NCBI RefSeq assembly: GCF_021049265.1
Contig: NZ_CP088018.1
Span: 62,001 to 126,000 of the forward strand
DNA length: 64,000 nucleotides
From: Ruania suaedae
GTDB lineage: Bacteria > Actinomycetota > Actinomycetes > Actinomycetales > Beutenbergiaceae
Direction of reading: 5' to 3'
How positions within the stretch are numbered: position 1 is the first letter of the stretch; each line of letters begins with the position of its first letter. A model generated the notes under the pieces. That model was not told the origin of the DNA. It did no database searches and saw only the letters and a program-made list of their open reading frames with translations. Positions 8,801-16,320 of the stretch are shown here, one piece after another. The position numbers and the translations under genes are program-made.

Positions 8801-9917
8801 GTACGGCTACCGGATCGCCGTCCCCGTCACCGCCGATCAGCTCGGCGACGGCGACAGCGCCACGATCCGGCTCGCGAGTGACGGCGGGGGCCTGTCGGTC
8901 TTCGGCGCCAGGTCCGGCCGGCACGGCCAGCCGCCGAGGCTGGTCAGCGGGGACGTCGGGGTGACCGACGAGCGGCCCGCCCACGAGCCGGTCGACACCC
9001 GGCTCTCGGTCTACCAGGCACCTGCGCAGATCTCGCCGGAGACCGGGACCGGGACGGCGATGGTCTCCGTGGTCAACGACACGGCGGAGACGATCGCGAA
9101 CGTGAGCGTGGAGCTGGCAGCGCCTGCGGGGTGGACCACCGGCGCTGAGGCTGCGGACACCATCGACTCCCTGGCACCGGGGGAAGCGCAGCACCTCGCG
9201 TTCACCGTGACGAGCGGGACTGCGTTCTCCCCGGGGGAGTCGGTCGCGCTCACCGCGACAGCGAGCTGGGGCGACCGCGCGATCCAGGACGTCTCGGACT
9301 CGATTGTCGCCTTCGACCCGGCGGCCTACCCCGAGGTGGGGGTCAGCGACGACTTCGGCGCCGACACCAGCGCGGAGTACACGCCCTTCCAGCCTGTGGC
9401 GAACCGGGGGTTGCCGGAGGTGACCATCGGTTCCGGAGCGCTCCGGACGGAGGCCGACAGCCCGTACTTCGGGCTGCTCGCGCACGAGTCCGGGCCGGTG
9501 AGTGACCAGCTGGTGGTCGCCGTCGAGCACGGGCGGTTCGGCGCCAACGGCATCACGCCGGACTCGCAGTTCCTCGGGCTCGTCAAGGACGAGGACAACT
9601 ACGTGATGGCGTGGACCGGCATCGGTGGCCAGCACGGCGTGGACGTGGTGATCGACGGGGAGCTGACGAACGCCTGCTGCACGCCGGGCCTGCTCTCGTC
9701 GGGCGACTCGTGGGCCTTCACCCTGGACGGCAACGCGATCGCCGTCTGGGTCGACCGCGGCTTCGGGTGGACGCGCCTGCTGACCACCACCACCCAGGGC
9801 CGGATCGACTTCACCGAGCCCGGCGCGCTCGACGGGTGGCACTACGGTGTCGGCCTACGCAGTGGCGGAGTTCAGGAGCTCGGTCACCTGGAGGGCCGCA
9901 GCAGGGTCACCGACTGA
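5865..9917 (+). CDS. Secreted multidomain glycoside hydrolase, GH2 type
   Basis: A 1350-residue retaining exo-glycosidase candidate. Order of parts: signal peptide (about 1-35); a carboxypeptidase-regulatory-like Ig domain (about 42-110, GQIVDADSGEPIESA); GH2 sugar-binding domain (about 125-320); GH2 Ig-like domain; TIM barrel (about 440-720). Acid/base candidate is Glu576 in AFNESWG and nucleophile candidate Glu677 in LNSEFA. After the barrel come beta-rich modules, a NEW3-like domain (about 1050-1130) and a final concanavalin-like region. It is far longer than a plain GH2 enzyme and has an extra N-terminal Ig domain. GH2 covers beta-galactosidase, beta-glucuronidase and beta-mannosidase; the specificity cannot be chosen. 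It sits between importer and dehydratase genes. Confidence 0.88.
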   Translation: MPDRPRMRIGATMLTACALLVPMSIATAVPHGGSAEEDPMTTTTTTVRGQIVDADSGEPIESASVHASRTEAVTSSDADGTFVLQDVPADAALVIAAKEGYTFASTTVGSSVRLELARETDPARAEYPRPDADRRPFTEDAWLTLNGTWSFAFDPDDVGESEGWFDPDHELDRAIRVPFAYQSLAAWGEEELATSETFLSAHAAYQGTVWYQRSFTVPEDFPNDGAVRLRIGAADYGAAVWLDGEAVLPYSGDGFTEISADLGRLRPGSTHTLAIRVEAPSIERETPYPQGKQTGDPPIEGAGEGWFSDAGGIWQSVWIEPYRGARLTQTHVTPELTFEGDSRSPSEAFVTIDVTAEAVRGRPPVIVTITDPDGDVVLNRARVHLEDGRGSVRVPIEDPHLWDTDDPALYTADFRLLNQDGVRTSFGMRSIERDWAPGQDGEYQYIYLNNRPLYIRGVLDQGYNPWGLYTYTGETAGPDLQTGTEAEPGRGSMLTDLRNARDLGFNVVRHHLKVNEPAYYHWADRTGMLIWYDMPNAGWGSQGDPRSEELFEELLRNTLNRDHNHPSIVIWTAFNESWGLNEQPFQQPIAPDAVGYVRRMVDLTRELDPSRLVVDNSPCCQNGHLEGSTDLNDFHFYLDTYDAWKNLLDGIVGQIEPGSSWNFNDGVQEGQPWLNSEFAVKSGQFQHNASLFRSYPELTGYVGVQIAETEQEVQSPFRYDRQPNSPEFLDHEGRARTIGMFQRDDAVALMMPTARTLERGATVDVPVRISHFSDLDLDGAQLRWRVGGYRDDGTWVGEAASGSQTIDPERYTVTDAGTVSVTTPPELRAGYLWFWIEADGETAAEQYLTFDTPVGAGEPGFSPSQVLDQQWSGGAATHGNSDWVSGYGRGYFEYEVDVPEEVRTGQATEATLVMEVASAQPAGRFDRNHITSARRYPATLTVSIDGQELPATLLPDDPNGPLALAGRSRGTPAGDFGNRYGYRIAVPVTADQLGDGDSATIRLASDGGGLSVFGARSGRHGQPPRLVSGDVGVTDERPAHEPVDTRLSVYQAPAQISPETGTGTAMVSVVNDTAETIANVSVELAAPAGWTTGAEAADTIDSLAPGEAQHLAFTVTSGTAFSPGESVALTATASWGDRAIQDVSDSIVAFDPAAYPEVGVSDDFGADTSAEYTPFQPVANRGLPEVTIGSGALRTEADSPYFGLLAHESGPVSDQLVVAVEHGRFGANGITPDSQFLGLVKDEDNYVMAWTGIGGQHGVDVVIDGELTNACCTPGLLSSGDSWAFTLDGNAIAVWVDRGFGWTRLLTTTTQGRIDFTEPGALDGWHYGVGLRSGGVQELGHLEGRSRVTD

Positions 9918-9921
9918 CAGT

Positions 9922-9952
9922 CCGTGGGGCCGGGACCCTCCCGGCCCCACGG
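9922..9952 (+). terminator. 13-bp stem-loop between GH2 and dehydratase genes
   Basis: Arms 9922-9934 (CCGTGGGGCCGGG) and 9940-9952 pair perfectly around a five-base loop, starting four bases after the GH2 stop. No T-run follows and the next gene starts 15 bases further on, so it is more likely an attenuator or mRNA 3' stabiliser within the operon than a full terminator. Confidence 0.6.
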
Positions 9953-9967
9953 GAGCGAGGAGCACAG

Positions 9968-11053
9968 ATGCACAGCGACCAGCGGCTGACCGCCGTGGAG
10001 ATCATCGACATCGAGGTCCGGTACCCGCGCACCATCGGACGCAACGCCCGGCTGGGTAGCCACGGGTCGGGGTTCGGCGCCCGTGCGGTGCGGCTGACCG
10101 CCGATGCCGGCGGGAGCGGCTGGGGCGTGGTGGAAGGCAGTGCCCGGGACCTGGAGCAGTGGGCCGGACACCGCCTGGACGAGCTCTTCGACCCGGCGAT
10201 CGGGTTGCTGGAACCCGCGGCGAAGCCCCTGGACCTCGCGCTGCACGATCTGGCGGCGCGCACTGCCGGTGTGCCGGTCTTCGAGCTGCTGGGCGGCCAC
10301 GGGGAGCGATCCGTGCCCTGCTACTCCGGGGCGATCTATTTCGACGATCTCGATCCCGAGGAGGTGCCGCGCGGTATCGGCGCGGTGCTGGAGAACTGTG
10401 CCGCCGACTGGGCCGCGGGGTTCCGCGCCTTCAAGCTCAAGATCGGCCGGGGCGCGCGCTGGATGGAGCGCGAGGCAGGTTTTGCCCGGGACGTGGAGGT
10501 CACGCGGGCGGTGCGCGAGCACTATCCGGGCGCCCGCCTCCTGGTCGACGTGAACAACGGGTACACACCGGCCGAGACGGTCTCCTTCCTGCGCGCGGTC
10601 GCCGACTGCAACCTGTACTGGATCGAGGAACCCTTCCACGAGGAAGCTGAGGGGTTGAGCCTGGTGCGCGAGCACCTGCTGACCACGGACTCGCCGGTGC
10701 TGATCGCCGACGGCGAGTTCGAGCCGGACGAGGAGCACATGGTCGAGCTCGCCCGGTCCGGGCTGGTGGACGTGATGCTCATGGACGTCCTCTCCTACGG
10801 CCTGACGCCATGGCGCCGGCTGATGCCGCTGCTGGCCGAGCTCGGGGTGGCGGCGTCGCCGCACGCCTGGGGCCAGCCGCTGAAGACCGCCTATGCCGCG
10901 CAGCTGGCCGCGGGGCTGGGCAATGTGGCCGTGGTCGAGGGCGTTCCCGGGGCCACCACCGGTGTCGATGCCGGGGCCTACCGGATGGAGTCGGGGCGGA
11001 TCGTCGTCCCCGACCTCCCGGGCTTCGGGTTGGATCTGGTGCCGGTGGCGTGA
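9968..11053 (+). CDS. Enolase-superfamily enzyme (mandelate racemase/acid-sugar dehydratase type)
   Basis: A 361-residue enzyme expected to abstract the alpha-proton of a carboxylated sugar. Capping domain at about 1-120, then the barrel with KLK at Lys156/Lys158, metal ligands Asp194 (DVNNG), Glu220 (WIEEPF) and Glu250 (ADGEFE), and a C-terminal His299 (SPHAWG) typical of the mandelate racemase subgroup. ATG 9968 has GAGCGAGGAG upstream. Its presence suggests that the sugar released by the upstream glycosidase and sulfatases is oxidised to an aldonic or uronic acid before dehydration. The specific acid sugar is not predictable; no aldolase or kinase follows in this locus. Confidence 0.85.
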   Translation: MHSDQRLTAVEIIDIEVRYPRTIGRNARLGSHGSGFGARAVRLTADAGGSGWGVVEGSARDLEQWAGHRLDELFDPAIGLLEPAAKPLDLALHDLAARTAGVPVFELLGGHGERSVPCYSGAIYFDDLDPEEVPRGIGAVLENCAADWAAGFRAFKLKIGRGARWMEREAGFARDVEVTRAVREHYPGARLLVDVNNGYTPAETVSFLRAVADCNLYWIEEPFHEEAEGLSLVREHLLTTDSPVLIADGEFEPDEEHMVELARSGLVDVMLMDVLSYGLTPWRRLMPLLAELGVAASPHAWGQPLKTAYAAQLAAGLGNVAVVEGVPGATTGVDAGAYRMESGRIVVPDLPGFGLDLVPVA

Positions 11054-11077
11054 CGGCGGCCTGACCCACGGAGCAAG

Positions 11078-11083
11078 TAACGT
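11078..11083 (+). promoter_or_regulatory. -10 box TAACGT of a leaderless LacI gene
   Basis: TAACGT fits TANNNT and ends six bases before ATG 11090, so transcription should begin at or next to the start codon. No convincing ribosome-binding site or -35 is seen. Confidence 0.5.
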
Positions 11084-11089
11084 GACGCC

Positions 11090-12136
11090 ATGACCGCGGA
11101 CCCGAAGGCGCCCAGGCCGCGGCTGACGGACGTCGCCGAGATCGCCGGGGTCTCGATGAAGACGGTCTCGAACGTCATCAACGGCTACGTCCACGTCACC
11201 GAGGCCACCCGCACCCGGGTGCAGGCGGCCATCGAGGAGGTCGGCTACCGGCCCAACCTCTCGGCGCGGAATCTGGCGCGGGGTAGGGCCGGGGTGATCG
11301 CCCTCGTCGTGCCGCGGCTGGAGATGCCGTACTTCGCCTCGCTGGCGGGCCGGGTGATCGAGAAGGCGGAGGCACGCGGATGGTTCGTCCTCATCCATGA
11401 GACCGGCGGTGACCTCGCCGCGGAGCGCGCCGCACTGGAGGGGCACTTCCCGCAGCGCATCGACGGCCTGATCGTCAGCGCCCAGCACCTGACGCCGGCT
11501 GACGTGCGGGCGCGCGGCGACCGCACCCCGCTGGTGCTGCTGGGCGAGCAGGACTACGGCCACGTGGCCGATCACGTCGCGATCGACAACGTCGCCGCGG
11601 CCCGGACCGCGACGGAGCATCTGCTCGAGCAGGGATGCCGCCGGATCGCGATGATCGGAGCGCGCCCTGGCGAGATCGAGGACCCGCGCGCCGAGGGATA
11701 CCAGCAGGCGCTGCAGGCCGCGGACATCCCGGTGCTGCCGGAGCTGATGCGCCCGATCCACGGCAACCTGGGTGAGGAGGGTGAACGCGCCACCCAGGCC
11801 ATGCTGGACGAGGTCGGCGAGCCGCCCGACGGGTTGTTCGCCGTGACCGACTGGGTGGCGCTGGGTGCGATCCGGGCACTGCAGCTGCGGGGACTGCACG
11901 TGCCGGAGGACGTCGCCGTGGTCGGCTTCGACGACATCCCCTACGCGCGTGCCGTCACACCCTCCCTGACCACGGTCGCCCCGGACCGCTCGGCCATCGC
12001 CGAAATCGCCCTGCGGATGCTGGAGGCGCAGTCGGCCTCGGGGGAGACCGAACCGGTGGACGAGAGCGTGCCCTTCGAACTTCTCGTGCGGGAGTCGAGC
12101 GCCCGCCGCACGGGCTCGGGCAGGTCTTCTGCCTGA
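11090..12136 (+). CDS. LacI-family transcriptional regulator
   Basis: A 348-residue repressor-type regulator. HTH at residues 11-60 (LTDVAEIAGVSMKTVSNVING) with hinge helix LSARNLARG, then a periplasmic-binding-protein-like effector domain. It ends the sulfatase/GH2 operon and probably controls it in response to an imported sugar; the operator would lie upstream of the window. The gene appears to have its own leaderless promoter. It stops just before a 319-base gene-free stretch. Confidence 0.92.
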   Translation: MTADPKAPRPRLTDVAEIAGVSMKTVSNVINGYVHVTEATRTRVQAAIEEVGYRPNLSARNLARGRAGVIALVVPRLEMPYFASLAGRVIEKAEARGWFVLIHETGGDLAAERAALEGHFPQRIDGLIVSAQHLTPADVRARGDRTPLVLLGEQDYGHVADHVAIDNVAAARTATEHLLEQGCRRIAMIGARPGEIEDPRAEGYQQALQAADIPVLPELMRPIHGNLGEEGERATQAMLDEVGEPPDGLFAVTDWVALGAIRALQLRGLHVPEDVAVVGFDDIPYARAVTPSLTTVAPDRSAIAEIALRMLEAQSASGETEPVDESVPFELLVRESSARRTGSGRSSA

Positions 12137-12455
12137 CGGCAACTCGGACCCGCGCTCAGCACGGGTGACGAAAGTCAGGTCCGTGTGGAGGCTTGCTGCG
12201 AGATGGCGAAACCACCGGGTCTACTTCCTGGCCTTCTTCGTTGCCGAACCGGAGGGAATCCTTACCGCCAGGTCGGCCACCCCGCTCCGGAGATTAGCAG
12301 GGCCCGTCCCGCTCCAGGGCACTGGCCCGACGCGTGCGGAGGCTCTCACTTCTCGGCAACATGCTCAGATGTCGTCGAACACTGCCTCTGCACCCAACTC
12401 ACAAGCGTTGCCCTCAGAGCCGATGACAAGCCGCGGCAATACGAAGGAAAATGCC
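12137..12455. other. Gene-free interval between LacI gene and PPOX gene
   Basis: This 319-base stretch is less GC-rich than its surroundings. A plus-strand frame open from 12165 has no family resemblance and runs antisense through PPOX and crgA, so I do not call it. No clear palindrome or terminator is visible apart from a weak 5-bp inverted repeat near 12150. It separates the tail of the + strand sugar locus from the tail of the minus-strand crgA run. Confidence 0.5.
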
Positions 12456-12866
12456 TCAGTCGGCCTGCGCCGCGCCCCACCCGTGCCAGCGGTCCAGCTC
12501 GACGCGCACGCTCACCCGGGCGCGATCACGCACCGGGTAGGGCTTGCCGCCGTAGAGCATCGAGAGCCGGTCGATGTCCACCAGGCCCTCGTCGTCGCTG
12601 ATCTCCACCACGCGGCCCTGCACACTGACGTGGGTGTACCAGCTCTCCTCGGACATCGCCGTCAGGGAGACGTGCGGGTTGTCGCGCAGGTGCTTCAGGC
12701 GCGCCCGCCCGGCGTCCAGGTTCAGCAGCAGCCGCCCGTCCTCCTCGATGAGGTACCAGGTGGCCACCGAGACGGGGTAACCGTCGGGGTGCACCGTCGC
12801 CATCACGGCCGGGTTGGGCCGGCGCAGCAACTCGGCAGCCTTCTCGCTCAGCGGCGTGCGGGGCAT
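12456..12866 (-). CDS. PPOX-class flavin/F420-dependent enzyme
   Basis: A 136-residue split-barrel protein of the pyridoxamine-phosphate-oxidase-like family. MATVHPDGYPVSVATWYLIEEDG is the usual strand pair and LKHLRDNPHVSLT the following helix and strand of actinobacterial F420/flavin reductase-like members. It probably reduces or binds a small molecule with FMN or F420; the substrate is unknown. It starts one base after the crgA stop, so the two are cotranscribed. The distinction between F420 and FMN use cannot be made here. Confidence 0.85.
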   Translation of the reverse strand: MPRTPLSEKAAELLRRPNPAVMATVHPDGYPVSVATWYLIEEDGRLLLNLDAGRARLKHLRDNPHVSLTAMSEESWYTHVSVQGRVVEISDDEGLVDIDRLSMLYGGKPYPVRDRARVSVRVELDRWHGWGAAQAD

Positions 12867-12867
12867 G

Positions 12868-13113
12868 TCAGCGCCAGCGCATGGTCATCACGAACCCGAC
12901 CATCATCAGCGCGAAGCCGATGGCCAGGTTCCACGAACCGATCCCGGGGATCGGCCCGCCGGACTGCCAGATGTAGGTGACCACCACCCACACCAGCCCG
13001 GCGATCATCAGCGTGAGCATCGTGGGCGCCCACCAACTCGGGTTCGCCTTCGGCGCCGCAGGCTCGGGCGGCGGCGTGTAAGCGGTCTTCTTGCGGGACT
13101 TCGACTCGGGCAT
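12868..13113 (-). CDS. crgA: Cell division protein CrgA
   Basis: An 81-residue membrane protein with two transmembrane segments (about 29-48 and 58-76: MLTLMIAGLVWVVVTYIW and LAIGFALMMVGFVMTM) and the conserved N-terminal PESKSRKK patch and PNPSWW-like sequence before the first segment. CrgA modulates Z-ring-associated septum assembly in actinobacteria. ATG 13113 is chosen because GAGGAGAT lies just upstream. It normally neighbours the DUF881-sortase-trpG-pknB block, as here, but two unrelated genes (GH106-like hydrolase and O-methyltransferase) stand between. Confidence 0.92.
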   Translation of the reverse strand: MPESKSRKKTAYTPPPEPAAPKANPSWWAPTMLTLMIAGLVWVVVTYIWQSGGPIPGIGSWNLAIGFALMMVGFVMTMRWR

Positions 13114-13144
13114 GCTCGATCTCCTCGTGACGTCTGCGGACATC

Positions 13145-15559
13145 CTACGGGCAGTGCAGGCGCACCGGGCCGAGCAGCCCCGAACGCAGGTGCGCGCCCC
13201 GGTAGTACACGTCGGCCGCGTTGCTCACGCGCACCGTCAGCTGGTTGCTTCCCGCGCGTAACAGGCCGGCCGGCACCGTGCACCGGTAGGGGGCCCACCC
13301 CAGGGTCGCCACCGGCGTGCCGTTGACCGAGACCGCCGCCACCTCGCCCACCTCGCCGAGGTCCAGCACCGCGCTGCCGGCGGCCTCACCCAGGTCGATC
13401 TCGGTGGTGTAGTCCACGGTCCCGACAAATCGGCGCATACCCGCCCGGGTGCACCAGTCCACGCCCTCGGGCAGGCCGTCCACGCCCGGGAGCCCGTGCC
13501 CGTGCGGGGCCTGCGACGGCGTCCCCCGCCATCCCCTGACCTCGAGGGTGCGCCCCGCCCCGGCCTCGCCCGGCCAGCGGTCGAGCTCTACCGCGTCACT
13601 GTCCGGCCCCAGCCACACGCTCTGCCGGCGTTGCAGGAGCAGGGGAGCTGCGCCGTCGCCGGTCACGGGGACACGGGCGTCCTCGAACGGGAACCACCAC
13701 GACCAGCCGGGCCCCACGCCGTCGGGCAGGGCCACGGTGGTGCGGAACTCCTGCTCACCCTCGTTGACCAGCAGCCAGCCCCCGGCGGCCTGGGCCACCC
13801 GCAGGTCCGGCTGCGGCTCGGCGGTGCGCAGCAGCGCCGCACCGGCCTCCTCGAGCAGACCGGCTACGCGGTCGGCCCAGTCCCGCTCGCCGGCGCTGAC
13901 CACCGGCACGTCCAGCTCCGGCATGTTCTGCCCAGCAGGCCCGGGGCGGGCGTCCACCACGACGGCGTAGCGCTGCCCGCCGAGAATGAGCCGCCCCTGC
14001 TCTGTGGCCCCCTGTCTGCGGGCCGTGGCGAGCTGGCCGACGGTGACGTAGTGCAGATCGATCTGGCGCTGCAGCAGCGTCGCGGCCACGGCGTCGGGGG
14101 CGTGGACGTCGTCGGCGAGCACGGCGACCGGGGCCTGCGCAGGCGCGGCGGTGAGCAGGTCCGCCATCCGCGCCAGGTAGCCCACGACGGCGGGCAGGTG
14201 CGGCCACCACGGGTGGTGGCGGCCCAGATCGGGTTCGCTCTCGAAGGCGCGGTTGCCGCGCACGGAATCGAAGAAGGCGTGCAGCACGAGGGTGGCGACC
14301 CCGCGAGCGAGGTACCAGTCGAGCAGCCACTTCGCCTCGTCCATCGTCAGCTGCCAGCCGTAGGCGCCGAGCACCTCGGCCACCGCCGTGGGCGCACCGG
14401 TGGTGGCGGCGGCGCTGCCGGCGACCTTCGCCGCGGTGCTCTCGGGGCCGAGCAGGGCAGTCGGGCCCGGCAGCACCCACCGCCAGACGGTGTCCTGCCC
14501 GGGCCAGTCCAGCAGCGTGGTCGTGCCCAGATCGTCGCCCTCGGCGGCGTGACCGGTCAGGGCGATCCCGTGGGCGGCGCACCAGGCCGACTGCGCCCCG
14601 TAGTACACCTCGTGCAGCCGCGCGCGGACGGTGGCCTCCCACTGCCGGCGGAACGGAGCGCCGTCCGCAGGGTCCTCACTGTCCTCCCACAGGGCCGGCA
14701 GCCCGCGCAGCACGTCGGCCACGTCGGCGCCGGTGCGCTCTGCCACCAGCCGCTCCAGCCCCGGGGTGTACGGCACGGCACCCGGGCGGTGCCCGCGTCC
14801 GAGCAACGAGGGCTCGTCGGTGAACATCGCCACCACCGTCGAGCCCACGTGATCGCCGAGCGCGGCGGCGTAGGCGTCGTGCGTCACCTCCAGGAAGGTG
14901 GCCACCGCGCGGGGGTTGAGCAGGTCCGCGGCCGGCGGTGCCAGCGCCGAGCCGTCGTCCTGATCGGCGTGCGCACCGCGGATCGTGCCGCCGGAGGGCC
15001 CGGCCACGACGGCATGCACCCGCCAGGTGCCCGGCGCCAGATCGAGCTCCACCAGGCCCGGGGGCTGGAGCTCCAGCGTCCTCGCCTCGGCGAGCACGGC
15101 CCGCCCCTCGCGCACGGGGGTGGCCACCACCGCCAGCACGACGGCGTCCGGTGCGCGCCCCAGGTCCGGTCGCCAGAACTCCACCTCACCCGAGGCGGCC
15201 ACGGTGACGTCGGTGCTGAGCCGCACCAGGCACTGCGCCGCGAACGCCGGGTCACGCGCCACCACGGCGCCGTTCGCCGAACCGGAGGGGTAGGACGCCT
15301 CGTCATAGAGCATCACCGACAACCCGTGGGCGGCGCACTCCTCGACGCACAGGCGCACCAGGCGCAGGTAGTCCGCCGTCAGGTAGCCGACCTCCCGGCT
15401 CAGGCCGATCCGGGCGCTGAGCGTGAGGCCCCGGAAGCCGGCCGCCGCCAGCTCGGCCACCTGGGTGCGGATCCCGGCCTCGGTGAGCTCGTCATTCCAG
15501 AAGACGAAGGCGTAGGGGCCGTAGGGGCTGGGTGGCATCACGGCGCCGGTGGGGACCAC
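13145..15559 (-). CDS. GH106-like glycosyl hydrolase (alpha-L-rhamnosidase-type fold), tentative
   Basis: An 804-residue protein with no signal peptide, so probably cytoplasmic. The N-terminal barrel opens with GPYAFVFWNDELT and contains MLYDEASYPSG (residues 83-93), a motif I associate with GH106-type and related uncharacterised hydrolases. The last 90 residues form a GH2-like sugar-binding jelly roll (TEIDLGEAAG...VSVNGTPV...LRAGSNQLTVRVSN). The start is either GTG 15559 or ATG 15538; neither has a strong ribosome-binding site, consistent with coupling to the O-methyltransferase whose stop is three bases upstream. Family assignment is uncertain. A large glycosidase here is out of place beside crgA. 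Confidence 0.7.
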   Translation of the reverse strand: MVPTGAVMPPSPYGPYAFVFWNDELTEAGIRTQVAELAAAGFRGLTLSARIGLSREVGYLTADYLRLVRLCVEECAAHGLSVMLYDEASYPSGSANGAVVARDPAFAAQCLVRLSTDVTVAASGEVEFWRPDLGRAPDAVVLAVVATPVREGRAVLAEARTLELQPPGLVELDLAPGTWRVHAVVAGPSGGTIRGAHADQDDGSALAPPAADLLNPRAVATFLEVTHDAYAAALGDHVGSTVVAMFTDEPSLLGRGHRPGAVPYTPGLERLVAERTGADVADVLRGLPALWEDSEDPADGAPFRRQWEATVRARLHEVYYGAQSAWCAAHGIALTGHAAEGDDLGTTTLLDWPGQDTVWRWVLPGPTALLGPESTAAKVAGSAAATTGAPTAVAEVLGAYGWQLTMDEAKWLLDWYLARGVATLVLHAFFDSVRGNRAFESEPDLGRHHPWWPHLPAVVGYLARMADLLTAAPAQAPVAVLADDVHAPDAVAATLLQRQIDLHYVTVGQLATARRQGATEQGRLILGGQRYAVVVDARPGPAGQNMPELDVPVVSAGERDWADRVAGLLEEAGAALLRTAEPQPDLRVAQAAGGWLLVNEGEQEFRTTVALPDGVGPGWSWWFPFEDARVPVTGDGAAPLLLQRRQSVWLGPDSDAVELDRWPGEAGAGRTLEVRGWRGTPSQAPHGHGLPGVDGLPEGVDWCTRAGMRRFVGTVDYTTEIDLGEAAGSAVLDLGEVGEVAAVSVNGTPVATLGWAPYRCTVPAGLLRAGSNQLTVRVSNAADVYYRGAHLRSGLLGPVRLHCP

Positions 15560-15562
15560 GGC

Positions 15563-16234
15563 TCAGGCGATGCGGCGCAGGAGGGCGAAGCCGTCCCAGC
15601 CCTTGGAGCCGACCGTCTGCAGGGCGGTCCCGTCCAGACGCGGGTCACGGCCGGCCAGCGCGAGCGCCTCGTGCACGCCGCGCACGTCCGGGTCGTCACC
15701 GGCCTCCGGGCCCACCACCCGGCCGCTGCGCACCACGTTGTCGAGCACGATCACACTGCCCGGGCGGGTGAGCTCCAGCGCTGCGCGCAGGTAGGTGGCG
15801 TTGCTGGGCTTGTCGGCGTCGATGAACACGAGGTCGAAGGGCTCCTGGCCGGTGTCGATCAGCCGCTGGGCACTCTCGGCCGCCGGCCCGAGCATGAGGT
15901 CGACGACGTCCCCCACCCCGGCGTGATCGAGGTTGCGCCGCGCGACCGCGGCGTTCTGCTCCGAGACCTCGAGCGTGACCACCCGCCCCCCGGCCTTGAG
16001 AGCGCGAGCGAGCCAGATGGTGCTGTACCCGGCCAGCGTGCCGATCTCCAGCACCCGGCGGGCGCCGACCATCGTGGCGAGCAGCGCGAGCAGCTTGCCC
16101 TGGTTGGGGGCGACGGCGGCGCCAGGCATCGTGGTCTCGGTGGCGGACTCCCGCGCGGCGAGAAGCGCCTCGTCCTCGGTCACGAGGGCGCCCACCAGAT
16201 AGTCGTCGACGGCGATCTGTGCCTCGGTGCTCAT
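15563..16234 (-). CDS. SAM-dependent O-methyltransferase (class I, catechol type)
   Basis: A 223-residue enzyme with SAM motif VLEIGTLAGYST (residues 61-72) and the metal-site run FDLVFIDADK (133-142) followed by VIVLDNVV, typical of cation-dependent O-methyltransferases acting on catechols or similar diols. ATG 16234 starts the conserved domain; earlier in-frame codons give only low-complexity sequence. The gene heads the minus-strand run methyltransferase-hydrolase-crgA-PPOX and is divergent from the DUF881 gene across 86 bases. Whether it shares a substrate with the hydrolase is unknown. Confidence 0.88.
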   Translation of the reverse strand: MSTEAQIAVDDYLVGALVTEDEALLAARESATETTMPGAAVAPNQGKLLALLATMVGARRVLEIGTLAGYSTIWLARALKAGGRVVTLEVSEQNAAVARRNLDHAGVGDVVDLMLGPAAESAQRLIDTGQEPFDLVFIDADKPSNATYLRAALELTRPGSVIVLDNVVRSGRVVGPEAGDDPDVRGVHEALALAGRDPRLDGTALQTVGSKGWDGFALLRRIA

Positions 16235-16308
16235 GGGCCCATCGTGGCATGCGGGCGCCGGGCCCGCCCGAGTGGACGGCAGGCGTAGGCCGCGGCCACC
16301 GCGCAACC

Positions 16309-16314
16309 TATGCT
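16309..16314 (+). promoter_or_regulatory. -10 box TATGCT of leaderless DUF881 operon
   Basis: TATGCT ends six bases before ATG 16321, placing the transcript start at the start codon. It would drive DUF881, sortase, small membrane protein and trpG. Confidence 0.55.
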
Positions 16315-16320
16315 GGGACC

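Noticed and set aside
12165-12980. Plus-strand frame starting in the 12.1-12.4 kb gap
   Set aside because: It extends antisense through PPOX and crgA and has no domain, although its first 80 codons lie in otherwise gene-free DNA.
13496-16288. A 930-codon open frame on the plus strand
   Set aside because: It is antisense to the GH106-like hydrolase and O-methyltransferase, whose motifs are intact; composition is that of a shadow frame.
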